The notes beneath the pieces were generated by a model. The model saw only the letters and a program-made list of their open reading frames with translations, had not been told where the DNA came from and searched no databases. From an uncultured Opitutaceae bacterium (GTDB taxonomy: Bacteria > Verrucomicrobiota > Verrucomicrobiia > Opitutales > Opitutaceae), in contig CAIWXW010000017.1 of the NCBI GenBank assembly GCA_903916755.1, forward strand, positions 1-38,314: a DNA stretch of 38,314 bases, written 5' to 3'. A program made the position numbers and the translations under genes. Below are positions 14,484 to 23,023 of the stretch, one piece after another; position 1 is the first letter of the stretch; the number at the start of each line of letters is the position of its first letter.

Positions 14484-16472
14484 ATGGCGCTGTCCACGTC
14501 GGTCCTCTCCCAAGCCGCCAACCAGGCTCGGGGCCTGGCCATCGACGCGGTCCACGCCTGTTCGTCCGGGCACCTCGGCCTGCCCCTGGGCTGCGCCGAG
14601 ATCGGCGCCGTGCTCTACGGCCACGCGCTCTCCCATAACCCGGAGTATCCGCGCTGGCTGAACCGCGACCGGTTCATCCTGTCTGCCGGCCACGGCAGCA
14701 TGTTCCTGTACGCCTGGCTGCACCTGAGCGGCTATGCCCTGCCGCTCGAGCAGGTGAAGAAATTCCGCACGCTGCACAGCATCACCCCCGGCCATCCCGA
14801 GTTCCGGGAAACGCCCGGCGTCGAGGCGACCACCGGCCCCCTGGGCCAGGGCGTCGCCAACGCGGTGGGCATGGCAGTCGCCGGCCAGATGGCGATGGCC
14901 CGGTTCAACACCCCGGCGCACCCGATCTTCGACTATCACGTCGTCTGCCTCGCCGGCGACGGCTGCATGCAGGAGGGCGTCGCGATGGAGGCGGTGGAAT
15001 TCGCGGGGCACCAGAAGCTCGACAACCTCATCCTGATCTACGACTCGAACAAGGTCACCCTGGACGCGATGGCGGACAAGACCCAGAGCGAGAACACGGC
15101 GGGGCGGTTCCGGGCCATCGAGTGGGACGTCCAGACGGTCGACGGCCACGACATGGCCGCCTTCCTCAAGGCCTTCCTCAAGGCCAAGAAGGCGAAGAGC
15201 GGTAAGCCCCAGCTCATCATCGCGCACACCATCATCGCCCGCGGCATCCCCGAGGTGCAGGGCACGCAGAAGGGCCACGGCGAGGGCGGCGCCAAGTTCG
15301 CCGACTCGGCCCGCGCCGGGCTCGGCCTGCCCCCGGAGCATTTCTTCGTCAGCGAGGAAGTCCGCGCCTATTTCGCGGTCCACAAGAAGGCGCTCGTCCG
15401 GCGCTACAACAAGTGGAACAAGGGCTACAAGGCCTGGCGCCTCGCCGCCCCCGAGCGCGCGGCCCTGCTCGACTCGGCCTCGGCCACCCCGAGCGCGGTC
15501 CAGCTGCTCGAGAAGATCCCGGTCTTTGCCCCCGACGTGAAGCTCCCGGGCACCCGCGGCGCGGGCCGCGAAGTCCTCCAGCCGATCGCGGCGGAGCTGC
15601 CGCTGCTGATCAGCGGGAGCGCCGACCTCCACGGCTCGACCTACAACTACATCAAGGCCGACAAGGACTTCGACCCGACCAATCGCGCCGGCCGCAACAT
15701 CCGCTTCGGCATCCGCGAGCACGCGATGGCGGCCATGTGCAACGGCGTCGCCTACGACGGGCTCTTCCGCCCGTCGTGCGCGACCTTCCTGGTCTTCGCC
15801 GACTACTCGCGGCCGCCGATGCGCCTGGCGGCCCTCTCGAAGCTGCCGGTCGTCTACATCTACACGCACGACTCCATCGGGGTCGGCGAGGACGGCCCGA
15901 CCCACGAGCCGATCGAGACGATCTCCGCCCTCCGCCTGATCCCGCGCATGGACGTGATCCGCCCGGCGGACGCGGAGGAGACCGCCGCCGCTTTCGCCGC
16001 CGCGATGCAGCGGACCGACGGCCCGACGCTTCTCGCGCTGACGCGCCAGGAAGTGCCGAACCTCAACGATATTCCGGTGCAGGTCCGCCGTTCCGGCGTC
16101 CTCCGCGGCGCCTACATCGCCGTCCAGGAAACCGAGACCCTCACGCACATCCTGCTGGCCTCCGGCAGCGAGCTGCAGCTCGCCCTCGCCGCGGCCAAGG
16201 AGCTCGGCGCGGGCGTCCGCGTGGTGTCGGTGCCCTCTTTCGAGCGCTTCAACCGCGAAGCCGCCGAGTACCGCGAGAGCGTGCTCCCGACGTCGTGCAA
16301 GAAGCGCGTGGCGATCGAGGCCGGCGTCCCCGCGCTCTGGCGCCAGTACGTCGGGCTCGAGGGCAAGGTGATCGGCATCGAGCGGTTCGGCCTCAGCGCC
16401 CCCGCCCCGGTGATCTTCAAGGAACTCGGGATTACCACCGAGGCCCTGGTCGCCGCCGCCCGTTCGCTCTGA
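14484..16472 (+). CDS. tkt: Transketolase
   Basis: The 662-residue, full-length thiamine-diphosphate enzyme moves two-carbon units between ketose and aldose phosphates in the pentose phosphate pathway. Key motifs are [10 protein letters not shown] (H30), [11 protein letters not shown] (H70), GPLGQG at 118-123 and the ThDP-binding GDG at 158-160 with N189 about 30 residues later. QKGHGEGG with H265 comes next, then the catalytic glutamate E412 in FGIREHAMA, and [17 protein letters not shown] in the pyrimidine domain. The variant [12 protein letters not shown] replaces the more common GGSADLTxSN. It starts 14 bases after rplS with no terminator between, so part of its expression may come from the ribosomal operon. 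It converges on the OMF gene with a 12-base gap. Confidence 0.97.
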   Translation: MALSTSVLSQAANQARGLAIDAVHACSSGHLGLPLGCAEIGAVLYGHALSHNPEYPRWLNRDRFILSAGHGSMFLYAWLHLSGYALPLEQVKKFRTLHSITPGHPEFRETPGVEATTGPLGQGVANAVGMAVAGQMAMARFNTPAHPIFDYHVVCLAGDGCMQEGVAMEAVEFAGHQKLDNLILIYDSNKVTLDAMADKTQSENTAGRFRAIEWDVQTVDGHDMAAFLKAFLKAKKAKSGKPQLIIAHTIIARGIPEVQGTQKGHGEGGAKFADSARAGLGLPPEHFFVSEEVRAYFAVHKKALVRRYNKWNKGYKAWRLAAPERAALLDSASATPSAVQLLEKIPVFAPDVKLPGTRGAGREVLQPIAAELPLLISGSADLHGSTYNYIKADKDFDPTNRAGRNIRFGIREHAMAAMCNGVAYDGLFRPSCATFLVFADYSRPPMRLAALSKLPVVYIYTHDSIGVGEDGPTHEPIETISALRLIPRMDVIRPADAEETAAAFAAAMQRTDGPTLLALTRQEVPNLNDIPVQVRRSGVLRGAYIAVQETETLTHILLASGSELQLALAAAKELGAGVRVVSVPSFERFNREAAEYRESVLPTSCKKRVAIEAGVPALWRQYVGLEGKVIGIERFGLSAPAPVIFKELGITTEALVAAARSL

Positions 16473-16477
16473 CCGAG

Positions 16478-16494
16478 GGCGCGCTCAGCGCGCC
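16478..16494. terminator. GC hairpin at the convergent tkt / OMF gene ends (weak terminator candidate)
   Basis: GGCGCGC-TCA-GCGCGCC is a perfect 7-bp stem whose three-base loop is the reverse-complemented stop codon of the minus-strand OMF gene. Neither side has a T-run, so it is not a standard rho-independent terminator. It could still slow convergent transcription. Confidence 0.35.
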
Positions 16495-17915
16495 GCCGCC
16501 GCGTCCTGCCAGGCGGCCGGGTCCCGGAGGGACCAGCCGCCGCCGAGGGCCTTGTACAGCTGCACGATCGAGATCAGCTCGTCGCGGCGCGTCTGCGCCA
16601 GGGCCGATTCGGCCGGATAAAGCAGCTGCTGGGTCTGGAGCAGCTCAAAATAGCCGATCAGGCCGGACTTGTAGCGATCCTCGGCGTAGCGGACCGCGTC
16701 CTGGTAGGCCGCGACCTCGTGCTCCTGCAGCCCGCGGACCTCGCCGAGCTTTTGCCGGGTGACGAGGGCATTGGCCACGTCCGCGAAGGCGGCGAGCGCC
16801 GTCTGCTCGTACTGGAGCTTCGCCGTCTGCGCGATCGCCTTGGCGGCGTCGTATTCGCCCTTGAGGGCGCCCGCCTGGAAGAGGGGGCCGGTGACCTGCG
16901 CCCCCACCGACCACAGCTCGTCCTGGTGCAGCGTGACGTCCTGGAGGTGCTGGCTCACGCCGCCGAAAAGCGCGCTCAGGCCGAAGCGCGGCAGGAAGCC
17001 GCCGATCGTGGCGCCGAGCTGGGCGTTGGCGGTCTTGGCCGCGTATTCCGCCTGGAGGACGTCGGGCCGGCGTTCCAGCAGCGCCGAGGGGATGCCGGCC
17101 GGAACCTCGGGGGCGGCGGCATGGGCGAAGAGCGGGGTGCCGCGGACGATCGGGCCCGCATTGCGGCCGATCAGGACGCTGAGCTGGTTTTCGGTCAGCG
17201 CGATCTGCCGCTCCAGGGCGGGGATCTGCGCCGCGGCCTGGTCCTGCGCCGCGGCGGCGCTGGCGGTTTCCAGCCGCGAGGCGATGCCGCCGGTCAGCCG
17301 CTGGTTGAAGAGGGCCAGGCTGTGGCCGAAGGAATCCGCGGCCTGCCGGGCGATGGCGATCTCCGCGTCGAGCTCGAGCAGTTGGAAATAATCCGAGGAG
17401 ACCTCGGTCACGAGCGAGAGGAGCACGCCGCGGCGCGCCTGCTCGGTCCCCAGGTACTGGTCGCGGGCCGCCTCGTCGAGCCGGCGCAGCCGGCCCCAGA
17501 TGTCGGGCTCCCACGCGGCCGACAGATAGGCGTCGAAGCCGTTGCCGGTCGTCCCGGTCCCGAGCGTGTTGGGCCGCCCGGAAACCGTGTTGCGGCCGCG
17601 AAAGGCGTCGCCGGCGTAGCCGAGCGAGGGGAAGAGGGCGCCGCGGGCCTCCCGCGCGATGGCGCGGGCCTGCTCGACCCGGACGGCGGCGATCCGCGCG
17701 TCGAAGCCCTGGGCGAGCGAGGCGCGCACCAGCTCGGTCAGGACCGGGTCGTGGTAGAGATCCCACCAGCCGAGGTCGGCGAGCGAGCGCGCGTCGGCCT
17801 CGGGCTGGCCGCGGTAGGCGGCGGGCGTCTGGGTGTCCGGCCGCCGGTAGTTCGGACCGACGGCGCAGCCGGCGAGGAGAACGAGCGGGGCGAGGAGCGG
17901 GAAGCGGAGTCGCAT
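16485..17915 (-). CDS. Outer-membrane efflux lipoprotein, NodT/OprM family (OMF of pump 1)
   Basis: ATG at 17915 gives 476 residues with a lipoprotein signal, LVLLAGC with lipid-acceptor Cys17, followed by AVGPNYRRP, the classic opening of NodT/OprM-type channels. Two OEP repeats follow. Recognisable pieces are WWDLYHDPVL, AAWEPDIWGRLRR, IPSALLERRPDVLQAEY (family signature near residue 290) and a C-terminal YKSGLIGYFELLQTQQ. As a trimer it forms the outer-membrane duct of a tripartite pump. It is the last gene of the adaptor-RND-OMF operon on the minus strand, 19 bases after the RND stop. A longer upstream start would add 33 Arg-rich residues ahead of the signal peptide and is rejected. Confidence 0.96.
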   Translation of the reverse strand: MRLRFPLLAPLVLLAGCAVGPNYRRPDTQTPAAYRGQPEADARSLADLGWWDLYHDPVLTELVRASLAQGFDARIAAVRVEQARAIAREARGALFPSLGYAGDAFRGRNTVSGRPNTLGTGTTGNGFDAYLSAAWEPDIWGRLRRLDEAARDQYLGTEQARRGVLLSLVTEVSSDYFQLLELDAEIAIARQAADSFGHSLALFNQRLTGGIASRLETASAAAAQDQAAAQIPALERQIALTENQLSVLIGRNAGPIVRGTPLFAHAAAPEVPAGIPSALLERRPDVLQAEYAAKTANAQLGATIGGFLPRFGLSALFGGVSQHLQDVTLHQDELWSVGAQVTGPLFQAGALKGEYDAAKAIAQTAKLQYEQTALAAFADVANALVTRQKLGEVRGLQEHEVAAYQDAVRYAEDRYKSGLIGYFELLQTQQLLYPAESALAQTRRDELISIVQLYKALGGGWSLRDPAAWQDAAAAR

Positions 17916-17934
17916 GGGCGCGGGCCTCAGGGGT

Positions 17935-20900
17935 TTAGTGCAGCGGCGGCGTGCCGATCGCCGCCTGGCGCCTGGCCCGCTTGGCCTCGCCGCCGGCCAG
18001 CTTCTCGACGGCATAGAAGGCGACGGGGGTGAAGAAGATCGCGAGCACGCTGGCCGCCAGCATGCCGCCGATGACCGCGGTGCCCATCACCTGCCGCGCG
18101 ACCGCGCCGGCGCCGGAGGCGACCCACAGCGGAATGCAGCCGAGGATGAAGGCGAAGGAGGTCATCAGGATGGGGCGAAGCCGGATCTTCGCGCCCTCGA
18201 GCGCGGCATCGATCAGCGACTGGCCATGCTCGAAGCGCGTCCGCGCAAACTCCACGATCAGGATCGCGTTCTTGGCCGACAGGCCGATCAGCATGACCAG
18301 GCCGATCTGGGCGAAGACGTTGAACTCCATCGAGCGCAGAAGCAGGAAGGCGAAGGCGCCGAAGACGGCGATCGGGACGCCCAGGAGGACGCTGAAGGGC
18401 AGCGACCAGCTCTCGTAGAGCGCGGCCAGGATCAGGAAGACGAAGACCAGCGAGAGGCCGAAGATCGCCGCGGGCGAGACGCCCTCGGCCGCCTTCTTTT
18501 CCTGGTAGGACATGCCGATGTAGTCGAAGCCCATTTCCTTCGGCATGGTCTGCGCGAAGACCTCCTCCAGGGCCTTGGTCGCCTGGTCCGAGCTGTAGCC
18601 GGGGGCGGCCGCGCCGTTGATCTGGGCGCTGCGGTAGAGGTTGTAGCGCATGGTGAACTCCGGGCCGAGCCGGCGCTCCACCGTGGTCAGCGCGGAAAGG
18701 GGCACCATGTCGCCCGCCTTGTTGCGCACGTAGTACGAGTCGAGGTTCTCGACCCGGCTGCGGTATTCTCCCTCCGCCTCGACGTAGACCTGCCACTGGC
18801 GGCCGAAGCGGTTGAAGTAATTGACGAAGATGCCGCCCATGTAGCACTGCAGCGTCTTGTAGACGTCCGCCAGGGCGACGCCCTGCTTCAGCACCTTGTC
18901 GCGGTCGACCTGGATGAAGACCTGCGGCACGGCGGGGAGGAAGGTGGTGGCCATCCCGGCCAGCTCCTTCCGCTTGCGCGCGGCCTCCAGGAACTTGTTC
19001 AGGTTGGCGCCGAGGAAGCCGATGTCCTTGCCGGCCCGGTCCTCGAGGACGAAGGTGAAGCCGCCGGCGGTGCCCACGCCGGGAATCGAGGGCGGGGCGA
19101 AGGCGAAGGCGGTGCCCTCGGGGATCCTGGCCAGCGCGGCGTTGATGTGCGCCTTGATTTCGGCGTAGTGCTCCGCCGCCTTCGTCCGGTCCGACCACGG
19201 CTTGAAGGTCACGAAAAAGAAGCTGTTGTAGGTGCTGTAGACCGTGCTGAGGAGGCTGAAGCCCACGATCTCCACCGAGTTCGCCACCCCGGGTGTGCTG
19301 GCCAGGACCCGCTCGACGTCGCGGGCCGCCTCGCCCGTGCGCTGCAGCGACGCGGAGTTCGGCAGCTGGAGCGCGACGTACATGTAGCCCTGGTCCTCGT
19401 CCGGCAGGAAGGACGTGGGCAGGTGCCGCCAGAGGAGCGCGGCGGCGGCGATGAAGCCGCCGAGGAGCAGGAAGGCGAACACGCTCTTATGAATGAGGTG
19501 CCGGGAGGCGCTGACATAGCGGTCGGTCGCCCGGGCGAACACGCGGTTGAACCACCCGAAGAAGCGGGCCAGGAGACCCTTCGAGGCCTGCCGGGGCCGC
19601 AGGAGGAGGACGCAGAGGGCCGGGCTGAGCGACAGCGCGTTGAAGGCCGAGATCGCGACCGAGATCGCGATCGTGAGCGCGAACTGCTGGTACAGCCGCC
19701 CGGTGATTCCGGGGATGAAGGCGGTCGGCACGAAAACGGCGCCCAGGATGACGGCGATCGCCACGACGGGTCCGGACACCTCCGCCATGGCCTGGAGCGT
19801 CGCGTCGCGGGGAGACTTGCCCTCTTCCATGTGGTGCTCGACCGCCTCGACCACGACGATCGCGTCGTCGACCACCAGGCCGATCGCGAGCACCAGCCCA
19901 AAGAGGGAGAGCGTGTTGATGGAAAAGCCGAAGAGCGGGAACAGGGCGAAGGTGCCGATCAGCGAGACGGGCACGGCGAGGAGGGGGATCAGCGTGGCGC
20001 GCCAGCCCTGCAGGAAGATGAAGACGACCAGCACCACGAGGGCCAGCGCCTCCCAGAGGGTCTGGGTGATCTCGCGGACGCCCTCGGAGACGGAGCGCGT
20101 CGTATCGAGCGCGACGGTGTAGTCGAGATCCTCGGGAAAGCGCTGCTTGAGCTGGGCCATGGCGGCCTGGACGCCCTGGGCGCAGTCGAGCGCATTGGAG
20201 CCCGGCAGCTGGTAGATGGCCATGACCGCGGCCGGCTTGCCGTTCAGGCGGCCGAGCACGTTATAGGCCTGGGCGCCGAGTTCGACGCGGGCGACGTCCC
20301 GCAGGCGCACCAGCGAGCCGTCCGGATTCTCGCGCAGCACGATGGCCCCGAATTCCTCCGGCGAGGTCAGCCGGCCCTGCGCGCGGACCGAGTAGGTGAA
20401 ATCCTGGCCTTTCGGCGCGGGCTCGCCGCCGATCTGGCCGGCGGGATTGACCGTGTTCTGGCTCTGGATCGCCTGGACGACGTCGCTGACCGTGAGGTTG
20501 AGCTTTGCCAGCTGGTCCGGCTTCACCCAGTAGCGCAGGGCGTACTGGCCGGCGCCGAAGACGGTCACGCTCGCGATACCCGGCACGCGGGTCAGCTGGT
20601 CGTTCAGGTTGATGTAGGCGTAGTTCGCCAGGAAGGTGCTGTCATAGGTCCCGTGCGGCGAATTGAGGCCGATCAGCATCAGCGGGGCCGAGAGGGACTT
20701 CTGGACGGTTACGCCGAAGGCGGCCACGTCCGAGGGCAGCTGCGGGCTCGCCTGCGTGACCCGCATCTGGGACAGGATCAGGTCGGTGTTCGGATCGGTC
20801 GCGACGTCGAAATTCGCGGTCAGCCGGAGCGAGCCGTCGCTGCCGTTGATCGAGTACATGTAGTTCAGGTTGTCCACCCCGCTGAGCTGCTGCTCGATCG

Positions 20901-21090
20901 GCGTGGCCACCGACTGCTCGACCGTCTGGGCGTCCGCGCCCACGTAGCTCGTGGTGATGCGGGCCTCGGGTGGGACGATCTTGGGAAATTGGGCGACCGG
21001 CAGCCCGAAGAGGCAGACCAGGCCCACGATCACCGTCAGGATCGAGATGACGATCGCGACGATGGGGCGATTGATGAAGAACTTGGACAT
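17935..21090 (-). CDS. RND efflux transporter, AcrB/MexB-like HAE-1 family (pump 1)
   Basis: The 1051 residues match AcrB in length and layout: twelve membrane helices and two large periplasmic loops. It starts MSKFFINRPIVAIVISILTV. The proton-relay residues are present at nearly AcrB numbering: D408 and D409 in GLVVDDAIVVVEAVE, and K940 in SAKNAILIVEF. Periplasmic signatures include SYVGADAQTVEQSV and ATPIEQQLSGVDNLNYM. This inner-membrane proton antiporter should export amphiphilic compounds such as antibiotics, detergents or dyes. The substrate cannot be read from the sequence. It lies 18 bases after its adaptor gene and 19 before its OMF gene, a complete mexAB-oprM-like operon. A 1461-residue reading frame on the opposite strand is a GC-driven shadow. 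Confidence 0.98.
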   Translation of the reverse strand: MSKFFINRPIVAIVISILTVIVGLVCLFGLPVAQFPKIVPPEARITTSYVGADAQTVEQSVATPIEQQLSGVDNLNYMYSINGSDGSLRLTANFDVATDPNTDLILSQMRVTQASPQLPSDVAAFGVTVQKSLSAPLMLIGLNSPHGTYDSTFLANYAYINLNDQLTRVPGIASVTVFGAGQYALRYWVKPDQLAKLNLTVSDVVQAIQSQNTVNPAGQIGGEPAPKGQDFTYSVRAQGRLTSPEEFGAIVLRENPDGSLVRLRDVARVELGAQAYNVLGRLNGKPAAVMAIYQLPGSNALDCAQGVQAAMAQLKQRFPEDLDYTVALDTTRSVSEGVREITQTLWEALALVVLVVFIFLQGWRATLIPLLAVPVSLIGTFALFPLFGFSINTLSLFGLVLAIGLVVDDAIVVVEAVEHHMEEGKSPRDATLQAMAEVSGPVVAIAVILGAVFVPTAFIPGITGRLYQQFALTIAISVAISAFNALSLSPALCVLLLRPRQASKGLLARFFGWFNRVFARATDRYVSASRHLIHKSVFAFLLLGGFIAAAALLWRHLPTSFLPDEDQGYMYVALQLPNSASLQRTGEAARDVERVLASTPGVANSVEIVGFSLLSTVYSTYNSFFFVTFKPWSDRTKAAEHYAEIKAHINAALARIPEGTAFAFAPPSIPGVGTAGGFTFVLEDRAGKDIGFLGANLNKFLEAARKRKELAGMATTFLPAVPQVFIQVDRDKVLKQGVALADVYKTLQCYMGGIFVNYFNRFGRQWQVYVEAEGEYRSRVENLDSYYVRNKAGDMVPLSALTTVERRLGPEFTMRYNLYRSAQINGAAAPGYSSDQATKALEEVFAQTMPKEMGFDYIGMSYQEKKAAEGVSPAAIFGLSLVFVFLILAALYESWSLPFSVLLGVPIAVFGAFAFLLLRSMEFNVFAQIGLVMLIGLSAKNAILIVEFARTRFEHGQSLIDAALEGAKIRLRPILMTSFAFILGCIPLWVASGAGAVARQVMGTAVIGGMLAASVLAIFFTPVAFYAVEKLAGGEAKRARRQAAIGTPPLH

Positions 21091-21108
21091 GGACCGGGCG
21101 GGGGCCGC

Positions 21109-22263
21109 TTACTGCGCCGCGTGGAAGGGCTGGGGGCGGACGACGCTGCCCTCATGGACCTTCTGGAAGCCCTCGACGATGACCTCCCGGTCGTCGGGCT
21201 GGAGCCCGGCCTCGATCGCCACCAAGCCGTTGAGGCGGCCGCCGACCTTCACCGTGCGCAGGTGCGCGTGGTTGCCGGCGTCGACGACCGCGAGCTGCGA
21301 GCCGCCCTGCAGCTCGGTCAGCGCGCGTTCCGGCACCAGCAGCGCGTCCTTGATGATCCGGACGGTGCCGCGGACGCGGCCGTACTGGCCGGGCCGGAGC
21401 AAGCCATGCGGGTTCGGGAACAGCACCGCGATCCGGAGCGTGCCGGTATTGGCGTCGATCTGGCGGTCCGACGCGAAGAAGGTGCCGGGGTAGGGGTAGA
21501 CGGTCCCGTCGGAAAGGATCAGCTGCAGCTTCACGTTGGCCGGGAAGCCGTTCGCGTCCGGATACTCCTTCATGAAATCGAGGTAGTTCTGCTCGCTGAT
21601 CGGGAAGTAGACCTTCATCGGGTCGAGCGTCGACACCGTGGTCAGGATGCCCGTGGCGGGGCCGACCAGGTCGCCCACCTGCACCTGCACGATGCCGGCG
21701 ACGCCGTCGACCGGAGAGGTGATCCGGGTGAACTCGAGATTGACCGTGGCGTTGTCGACGGCGGCCTGGCCGGCGGCCACCTGGGCCTTGGCCGCGAGAT
21801 CCGCCTGCACGGCATCATCCAGCTCCTGCTGGCTGATCGCCTGCTCCCGGGCCAGCGGGCCGTAGCGCTTCACGTCCTGCGCGGTTTTGCCCGCCTGGGC
21901 CTCCGCCTGGGCCAATTGGGCCTTGGCCTGGGCCAGGGCGGCAAGAGCGGGACGGGGATCGATTTCGAAGAGGGTGTCGCCCTGCTTCACATGGCTGCCC
22001 TCCTTGTAATCCTGCTTTATCAGGAGGCCGCTGACCTGGGCGCGGATCTGGGCGTCGACGAAGCCGTTGACGTTGGCCACCCAATCCTGGGTGATCGGGA
22101 GGTCATGGTGCTCAACCGGCGTGACCGTCACGTCGATCGCGGCGGGCGGGGGCGGCGGGGGCTTTTGGCAGCCGCCGAAGGCCAGGAGCAGCAGGGCGGA
22201 CGAAACGGAGGAGGCGAGGGTCACGGCGGCCCGGCGCCCGCGGGGTGGAATGCTACCATTCAT
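21109..22263 (-). CDS. RND periplasmic adaptor lipoprotein, AcrA/MexA-like (pump 1)
   Basis: The 384-residue membrane-fusion protein has a lipoprotein signal ending LLAFGGC (Cys32) and a Pro-rich linker. A split lipoyl domain (GFVDAQIRAQVSGLL, VKQGDTLFEIDPRP) follows, then an Ala/Gln-rich coiled-coil hairpin (about 105-165), lipoyl completion TRITSPVDGVAGIVQVQVGD, a beta-barrel domain and a C-terminal membrane-proximal domain. It links the RND pump to the outer-membrane channel. As first gene of the operon it is read from the divergent promoter at 22384-22413, giving a leader of about 110 bases. The bases before the ATG are C/T-rich (TTCCTCCCTCGAC) with no Shine-Dalgarno. Confidence 0.97.
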   Translation of the reverse strand: MNGSIPPRGRRAAVTLASSVSSALLLLAFGGCQKPPPPPPAAIDVTVTPVEHHDLPITQDWVANVNGFVDAQIRAQVSGLLIKQDYKEGSHVKQGDTLFEIDPRPALAALAQAKAQLAQAEAQAGKTAQDVKRYGPLAREQAISQQELDDAVQADLAAKAQVAAGQAAVDNATVNLEFTRITSPVDGVAGIVQVQVGDLVGPATGILTTVSTLDPMKVYFPISEQNYLDFMKEYPDANGFPANVKLQLILSDGTVYPYPGTFFASDRQIDANTGTLRIAVLFPNPHGLLRPGQYGRVRGTVRIIKDALLVPERALTELQGGSQLAVVDAGNHAHLRTVKVGGRLNGLVAIEAGLQPDDREVIVEGFQKVHEGSVVRPQPFHAAQ

Positions 22264-22369
22264 GTCGAGGGAGGAATCGGGTCACTGAGGTCGTCTTAGG
22301 CGTTAAAGCAACCGGCTTCTGGAAATGCGGGTGAATCGCTCGAAGGGCGGTTTAATCTGCTTGTGTTTT

Positions 22370-22387
22370 TAATTAGCTCCCTAATTA
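22370..22387. promoter_or_regulatory. 18-bp perfect palindrome, probable MarR operator
   Basis: TAATTAG-CTCC-CTAATTA is a perfect 7-4-7 inverted repeat between the divergent adaptor and marR genes. Its size and A/T richness in a very GC-rich genome fit MarR-family operators. It overlaps the -10 GATAAT of the minus-strand promoter and a possible -10 for marR, so binding there should block both directions. Confidence 0.7.
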
Positions 22388-22413
22388 TCAGGTTCCTTAC
22401 CTTCCGATGTCAA
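22384..22413 (-). promoter_or_regulatory. Sigma70-type promoter of pump-1 operon
   Basis: Read on the minus strand, TTGACA (22413-22408, perfect -35) is followed after 18 bases by GATAAT (22389-22384, 5/6 match to TATAAT). Transcription would start near 22377, inside the palindrome. The -35 overlaps the start codon of marR at 22407, so the two genes share sequence here. Confidence 0.65.
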
Positions 22414-22952
22414 TGCCGTTCCTCATGCTCAAGGACCTGCCGCGCTACGAGTGCCTGCTCGAGGCCTCGCTGCAGTTTCCCGATCTCGATCCTACCGCGG
22501 CCGAGGCCTATCTTAACCTGCTGCGCACTTCCGATGAGGTTTTCCGGGCTCGGGAAGCGTATCTGGCGAAGCACCACCTCTCCCAGGGGCGCTTTACGGT
22601 GCTGATGCAGCTCCTCGACAAGGCCAAGAACTGCGCGACACCCCGCACCCCCGCTGAACTGGCCGAGCTGGCCGGCGTCCGGCGAGCCACCATGACGGGC
22701 CTCATCGACACGCTCGAGCGTGACGGCCTGGTCAAGCGCGAGCCCGATCCGGTCGACCGCCGGATGATGTCGGTCCATCTCACCGCGCGCGGCGAGGAGG
22801 TCCTTCGCCAGGTCCTGCCGGGCCATTTCCAGTGGATGGCCAGTCTCATGGCGCCCCTCGACGAGGCAGAACGCAAGACGCTCGTCCGGCTCCTGAGCAA
22901 AATCGTTGAAAGGGTGCAGAGTCCGTCCGTCGCGACGCCCGTCGAACGTTGA
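22407..22952 (+). CDS. MarR-family transcriptional regulator
   Basis: The 181-residue protein contains a winged helix-turn-helix at about residues 75-140. TPAELAELAGVRRATMTGLI carries the recognition helix, then LERDGLVKREPDPVDRRM carries the wing with the conserved D-x-R, followed by LTARGEEVL. Helices before and after form the dimer interface. MarR proteins usually repress drug-efflux or stress operons and are released by small ligands. It lies between two RND pump operons and reads toward the second, 71 bases upstream of its adaptor gene. An operator-like palindrome sits 20 bases before its start. Other in-frame ATGs at 22413 and 22425 could serve as starts. The leader is C/T-rich (TTCCTTACCTTCCG). 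Confidence 0.95.
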   Translation: MSMPFLMLKDLPRYECLLEASLQFPDLDPTAAEAYLNLLRTSDEVFRAREAYLAKHHLSQGRFTVLMQLLDKAKNCATPRTPAELAELAGVRRATMTGLIDTLERDGLVKREPDPVDRRMMSVHLTARGEEVLRQVLPGHFQWMASLMAPLDEAERKTLVRLLSKIVERVQSPSVATPVER

Positions 22953-23023
22953 TCTTTTGGTCGACCGACTGGCATTTTTTGACTTAAGTTTAGCTGCTTC
23001 AATCCATACCTCCTTCTGATTCC

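Noticed and set aside
17914-22299. Continuous 1461-codon open frame on the plus strand opposite the pump-1 genes
   Set aside because: It is antisense to three well-supported efflux genes and its translation is low-complexity (rich in Arg, Glu, Gly, Asp, His). Long antisense frames are expected at this GC content.
22953-22980. Terminator after marR (GGTCGACC followed later by TTTTTT)
   Set aside because: GGTCGACC is a self-complementary octamer without a usable loop, and no stable stem lies directly before the T-run.
22979-23003. Second MarR operator before the pump-2 adaptor (TTGA...TCAA around CTTAAG)
   Set aside because: The arms do not match TAATTAG/CTAATTA, and the inverted symmetry is only four bases at the edges.
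22979-23010. TTGACT as the -35 of a separate promoter for the pump-2 adaptor
   Set aside because: No hexamer 16-19 bases downstream resembles TATAAT (best 2/6). Co-transcription with marR is simpler.
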